DNA from: Klebsormidium nitens
Lineage: Eukaryota; Streptophyta; Klebsormidiophyceae; Klebsormidiales; Klebsormidiaceae
Reading direction: 5' to 3'
DNA: 64,000 bases
Assembly: GCA_000708835.1 (NCBI GenBank)
Contig: DF237294.1
Location: 33,939-97,938, forward strand
In this document: one piece after another, positions 60,201 to 64,000 of the stretch
Layout: each line of letters begins with the position of its first letter
Position numbering within the stretch: the first letter of the stretch is position 1
Translations under genes and position numbers: made by a program
Notes under the pieces: generated by a model
What the model was told of the DNA's origin: nothing
Databases searched by the model: none
Seen by the model: the letters and a program-made list of their open reading frames with translations, nothing else

Positions 60201-62192
60201 CCTGGACCCCGTGGCTGCCAGCCAGCTATACCGCGAGCTGGCGTCAGGGGCGGAGTCAGGGCAGGACTTCTCATCCCGCTGGTTTGCGTAAGCACAGTAC
60301 TCATCACGTTCTATCCTGTTCATCTACGAAGTAACAGCAGTTTCGGTCAGCAGGCAGCTGAAGTACTGACTTTTCTTCCCTTCTTATTGGTTTCGTCTTT
60401 CTGGCGTTCCCTTTGCCACCTCGTATGCTGCAGATCTCAGGATTGCGGTCTGTTAAAGGAGTTTCGCCTTTAATCTGCAAACGCTTGTATCACCCTTCAC
60501 CCCATCTGGCCCGGCCCTGTGCCACCCTGTCTCACCCCGTACCCGCTCCCCCTGCAGCGACGGCCAAACGCTGCGCACGATCCGCACCACGAGTATCATC
60601 CCCGCGGACCTGAACGCGTTCCTGCTGCTCATGGAGCGCAACATCGCCGTCTTTGCCAACGTCACCGGCAACTCCTCCCTTGCTGCGCAGTTCACGGATT
60701 TCGCCGCCGTGCGTCAGGCCGCCATCGACGCTGTTTTGTGGAGCCCTACCCGGGGTTGCTGGACCGACTTCGTGCTCGACGCCAACGCGTCTGCCGCCAA
60801 CGGGTCCTCCTGCCCGGCTGTCTACACGGGCGCGCAGCGCAATGGCTCCGTGTACGCCGCCGACTACGTCCCGCTCTGGGCGGGCGCCTTGCCGGCAGGT
60901 GTGCCCCGATGCTCGAAACGCTGGTTCAAACGTTCGAGCCAGCGCTCCGAGAGTTGAACTCTGTTCCGGCTGAAGGTCCTGACCAAATTAATTGCTTGAG
61001 TGTAGAGTGGCCAGGCTTGTCGGCAGAAGCAGATTGCAATGCACCCCTCCCGCTCTGTGCTGGCTATGGCAGAAAAGACGCCGATGTAGTCCTTATGTTT
61101 CCTGCCGCTGAACCGAGCGGGTGACGGCATGCGCAGGTGACGCGCGGCTGGCGCAGTTGGTGGCGTCCCTCAACGGCTCGGGCCTGATCCTGCCGGGCGG
61201 CATCACCACCTCCCTCAACAACACGGGCGAGCAGTGGTGAGTACGGCGGGCAGCCGCAACCACGCACCGCGCAGGCTGCCCTCGCCCTTCTTCCGTGGCG
61301 GTTGGCAAGAGCGCAAACGTTCTGATGGTCTCGTCTGTGCCGTCGTCTCCGGCATGTCGATCGTAGCATCCCGCGTTCCCGTGGCCCCAGGCCCGCTCTT
61401 CCCATGCCATGCCCGTTGGTCAAAGAGCATGCTTTCCTGGGTGGCCGCGCCTGACCCCCCTTCTGTCGCAGGGACTACCCGAACGCGTGGCCGCCGCTGA
61501 ACCACATGATCATCGAGGGCCTCGCGACGGCCGGAGGTGACGGCGCGGCAGCGGCCCTCGCGGCCGACCTGGCGCAGCGCTACCTGCGCAACGCATTCCG
61601 CACCTTCTACGCCACAGGCGGGCTCATGAGCGAGAAGCTGGACGCCGCGCAGCCGGGCACGCCCGGGGGGGGCGGCGAATACAGGCCGCAGGTGAGCTCA
61701 CCCTGCACGCTTTTGACGCGCAGACCCGTGAGGTGGCCTTGTCATGCCCCGGAAGCGGGGGCTGACTGCGACTATAAGGCCGAGGGTAGTTGAACAGGCG
61801 TGGCCGGCTCCGACAACTCCGATGCAGCCCGGAGTGCGTCCCCTACTAGAAACTTGATCGAGCAGCAAAAGGTCGGTTCTGTGGCATGCAATCCTTGTTC
61901 CTCTACATGCCTGAGTGAGCGGACTGGTCCGGGTTGCACGGTGGTCGTTCATACGGAGCAGCCTTGTTGCGAGGTTTCTCTTTCATGTGGCCCTGCGGCT
62001 CCTTGTGTTCAGGTCGGCTTTGGTTGGAGCAACGGGGTCGCCCTGGACCTGCTCAACCGCTATGGAGCACTGCTGGGGGCCCCGCCAGCCGACGGCACCG
62101 CCAGCAATGGGACACTTACCGGCACCACCGGCGGGACTGCCAACGGGACTGCCAACGGGACTGCCAACGGCACGTCGTTCACCAATCCTTAG
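57225..62192 (+). CDS. Secreted acid trehalase, glycoside hydrolase family 37
   Basis: Splits alpha,alpha-trehalose into two glucoses, outside the cell or in the vacuole. Ten exons, 57225-57498, 58680-58989, 59288-59431, 59626-59717, 59871-59971, 60181-60287, 60558-60898, 61137-61236, 61472-61691 and 62013-62192 (TAG), join in phase to 622 residues. Residues 1-24 are a signal peptide ([19 protein letters not shown]). Family blocks: [25 protein letters not shown] at 179-192 (signature 1), [17 protein letters not shown] with catalytic acid Asp-336, [10 protein letters not shown] at 489-498 (signature 2), and [18 protein letters not shown] with catalytic base Glu-559. The usual Trp before the catalytic Asp is Gln (335). 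About twenty N-glycosylation sequons fit a secreted protein. The tail repeats ANGT three times. The first intron is long (1181 bp). There is no GPI signal or membrane anchor. Confidence 0.93.
62133..62168 (+). repeat. Coding minisatellite in trehalase C-terminus
   Basis: Three exact tandem copies of GGGACTGCCAAC encode a Gly-Thr-Ala-Asn repeat that continues into a final Gly-Thr. Each copy makes an N-glycosylation sequon (Asn-Gly-Thr), so repeat number would change the number of glycans on the tail. Confidence 0.9.
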
Positions 62193-64000
62193 AAGAAGGG
62201 CACCTGCGGTTGCGAGTTGAAGGCCCCTTCTGACTCAAGATGGTGGGTTGAAGAAGTTGTGAGAAGTTGCAGTGCCGTGTAGTAGCTGTCTTATGTAAGA
62301 GCCTGCCGCATTTTGCATGACGAGGCGGCAATACTTTTGTGGGGAAGTATGGGTAACAATAGGTCCCGTATCGAGGACTTCAGATCCTAGGCGTTGATGC
62401 GAGTAGTAGGTCTTAGACGGAAGTGTCTACGTATTTAAGCGTCAAACTTAAGAGTCAAACTTTAGGTTGCCATATCTGAGGAGCTTAGACACAGGGAAGC
62501 ATAGTTTGAGGTAGTGCTTGCAGGTCGCATGCAAAGGCAGTGATTGCTATAACATGAGACGATGATGGCTAGGTCTAGGGGACTTGCTGCTTGCGGAACC
62601 ATGGCAGGTATGCTTGTGTTGCTTGCACTGTCTTTGGAGAGGAGTAAGTTTAGAGGACGGCGTAATAGGCTTGAGAATACGAAGTGTAGTTTTAGGATAC
62701 TTGAGGTCACTCGCATAGCTAAGTTGTTGGCGGCAGCCTGCATATATGCGGCCACAGCCGGGCCGGCTTTGTATGTGCTATATTTTCACAATCAATCCAG
62801 GAACTGTCAGTCCGCAAAATCTGACCATCCTCGAAGATTCGCGTGTTGGCCTTGGTTTTAGCAACCAAAAAGTGATGCCGAGTCAAGTGAAAAGCGAATT
62901 GTCACGCATGCCTTGACGGTTTTCGTTGCCGACCATTCGAGTTTCAAATTACGGAAAGTCTTAACCATTTTAACAACGCCCGGCAAGAAATGGCTGGCGG
63001 CTGCCCCGGGCCCACGCCCCCATCATGCATGCAGCAGTCTGAGCAAAGTAAAGTCGGACTAGGTCACTCTAGTGCCGCACAACATCTTTACTGTCACTCC
63101 TCGCTACTATGCCTCCCTCACTGACAAAATATCGGATATTGTTATGGAGGCCTCGCACATGGCAAAGTACGTGCTAAGTTTGAATTGCGTCGCGGCGCGA
63201 GCCGATTGATGGTGAACGATTGTTGGATTGTAGCCTGGCCGCGCCCCTGCAAACCGACCGAGATGCTCAATCGATGGAGCGCAACAATACTGTGACAGCA
63301 CAAACGAGAAGCCTCATTTGCTATTCGGCTCTCATCGACAACTTTCTGAGCTGCTGCACATGGAGTGCGATGCGAGGAGCTGATTGAATGGGCAACCAAA
63401 GTAGGTAGTTGAAGGTCTCAATGTATATTTATGGCTGCGGAAATGAGCTCCTGTCAACACTAATAATATACAAGCTCGTTCGCTGACATCGCCTGCATGA
63501 CATGGCGAATGATCTGCATCTGCGGGCCGCGGCTATGGGGGACCCCGGGCCGGTAGTACCGGTATTTGGCTGCCGGGCGGCCTCCGACTCCCGCCGAGTC
63601 CGCAACCAGGCGCTGCATGCCAATGCCCGGGCCCGCCGCCCCTCGACCGCCGACTTGATTGACCGTACTCCGCCCCGCTTGCATGAATCCAGGAAACCTG
63701 CGAGAGAACAAATACGGTACGCGGTAACGCGGGTATCATACCTACCTAGTGTGCACTGTGCACAAATATAAATTCGTTCGGGGCGGCCGGCCTGTTGTCA
63801 CTCGTGGCCCGCCCCGAACCGACTAAAATTAGATCAATCACTCAAATTTCAATACCTATATAATCACCGGTACGTGCGGTCCCACTTCCGACGTCGAGGC
63901 GGCCGGGCGGCCTGCCGGGGGTGCGTGGGCCGTGGCCCCGCGCAGGACTCATTCCACCGGTAGTACCTACCTATAAGCTATAGGTTATAAAGTACCGCAT
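62193..64000. other. Intergenic region downstream of trehalase
   Basis: No coding frame is recognised. A TGTAA at 62295-62299, about 100 nt after the stop, matches the green-algal polyadenylation signal. The final 500 bases alternate AT-rich spacer with GC-rich blocks (near 63530-63600 and 63780-63950) rich in GGCCGG motifs, without a recognisable element. Confidence 0.55.
62295..62299 (+). terminator. Possible polyadenylation signal TGTAA of trehalase
   Basis: UGUAA is the usual poly(A) signal of green algae, normally 10-15 nt before the cleavage site. This is the first copy after the trehalase stop, about 100 nt downstream. A five-base motif is weak evidence by itself. Confidence 0.35.

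Overview
This window is nuclear DNA from a photosynthetic eukaryote, most likely a green alga. Twelve genes can be supported. All are split by short introns; most introns are GT-AG and at least one is GC-AG. The deduced ubiquitin is the plant form. A plant-type oxidase/cyclopropane-synthase fusion, a TKI1/CRAMP1-like SANT protein and a chloroplast-type delta-9 desaturase also point to the green lineage. Assignment to a trebouxiophyte-like alga is an inference from intron density, moderate GC and gene content. Two runs of N (9855-10398 and 32455-32937) are assembly gaps.

Layout: (1) 369-6228 (+) acetamidase/formamidase in 22 recognised exons, 5' end unresolved; (2) 7748-11891 (-) coiled-coil protein; (3) 12605-14152 (+) EEF1AKMT1/Efm5-type eEF1A lysine methyltransferase; (4) 15470-18707 (-) unrecognised basic protein; (5) 19413-21048 (+) EEF1AKMT4/METTL13-type methyltransferase; (6) 21941-25595 (-) FAD ring hydroxylase of the 2,6-dihydroxypyridine 3-monooxygenase type; (7) 26379-29290 (+) RlmI-type PUA-methyltransferase; (8) 31320-37284 (-) CRAMP1/TKI1-like regulator; (9) 38247-40301 (+) ubiquitin-eL40 fusion; (10) 41802-48112 (-) cyclopropane-fatty-acyl-phospholipid synthase with N-terminal FAD oxidase; (11) 49256-52879 (+) delta-9 acyl desaturase; (12) 57225-62192 (+) secreted GH37 trehalase. 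I joined exons by splice sites, reading phase and known family sequence. Genes 5, 6, 7, 9, 10, 11 and 12 close to complete open frames with every junction in phase; gene 3 does so from its first in-frame ATG, but its true start is uncertain.

The first eleven genes alternate strictly in strand, giving five head-to-head pairs with about 0.7-1.1 kb between start codons. The most interesting pair is desaturase plus cyclopropane synthase. The first enzyme makes the double bond that the second would cyclopropanate, so a shared bidirectional promoter could coordinate cyclopropane fatty-acid synthesis. Two predicted eEF1A lysine methyltransferases lie within 9 kb of each other. Intergenic DNA is mostly featureless. 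Exceptions are a 186-bp Mutator-like MITE with 11-bp target duplications (56573-56758), a degenerate tRNA-like sequence (7244-7342), an imperfect inverted repeat (30273-30660), a CTGG microsatellite (25699-25742) and a G-rich intronic tract (about 1230-1316).
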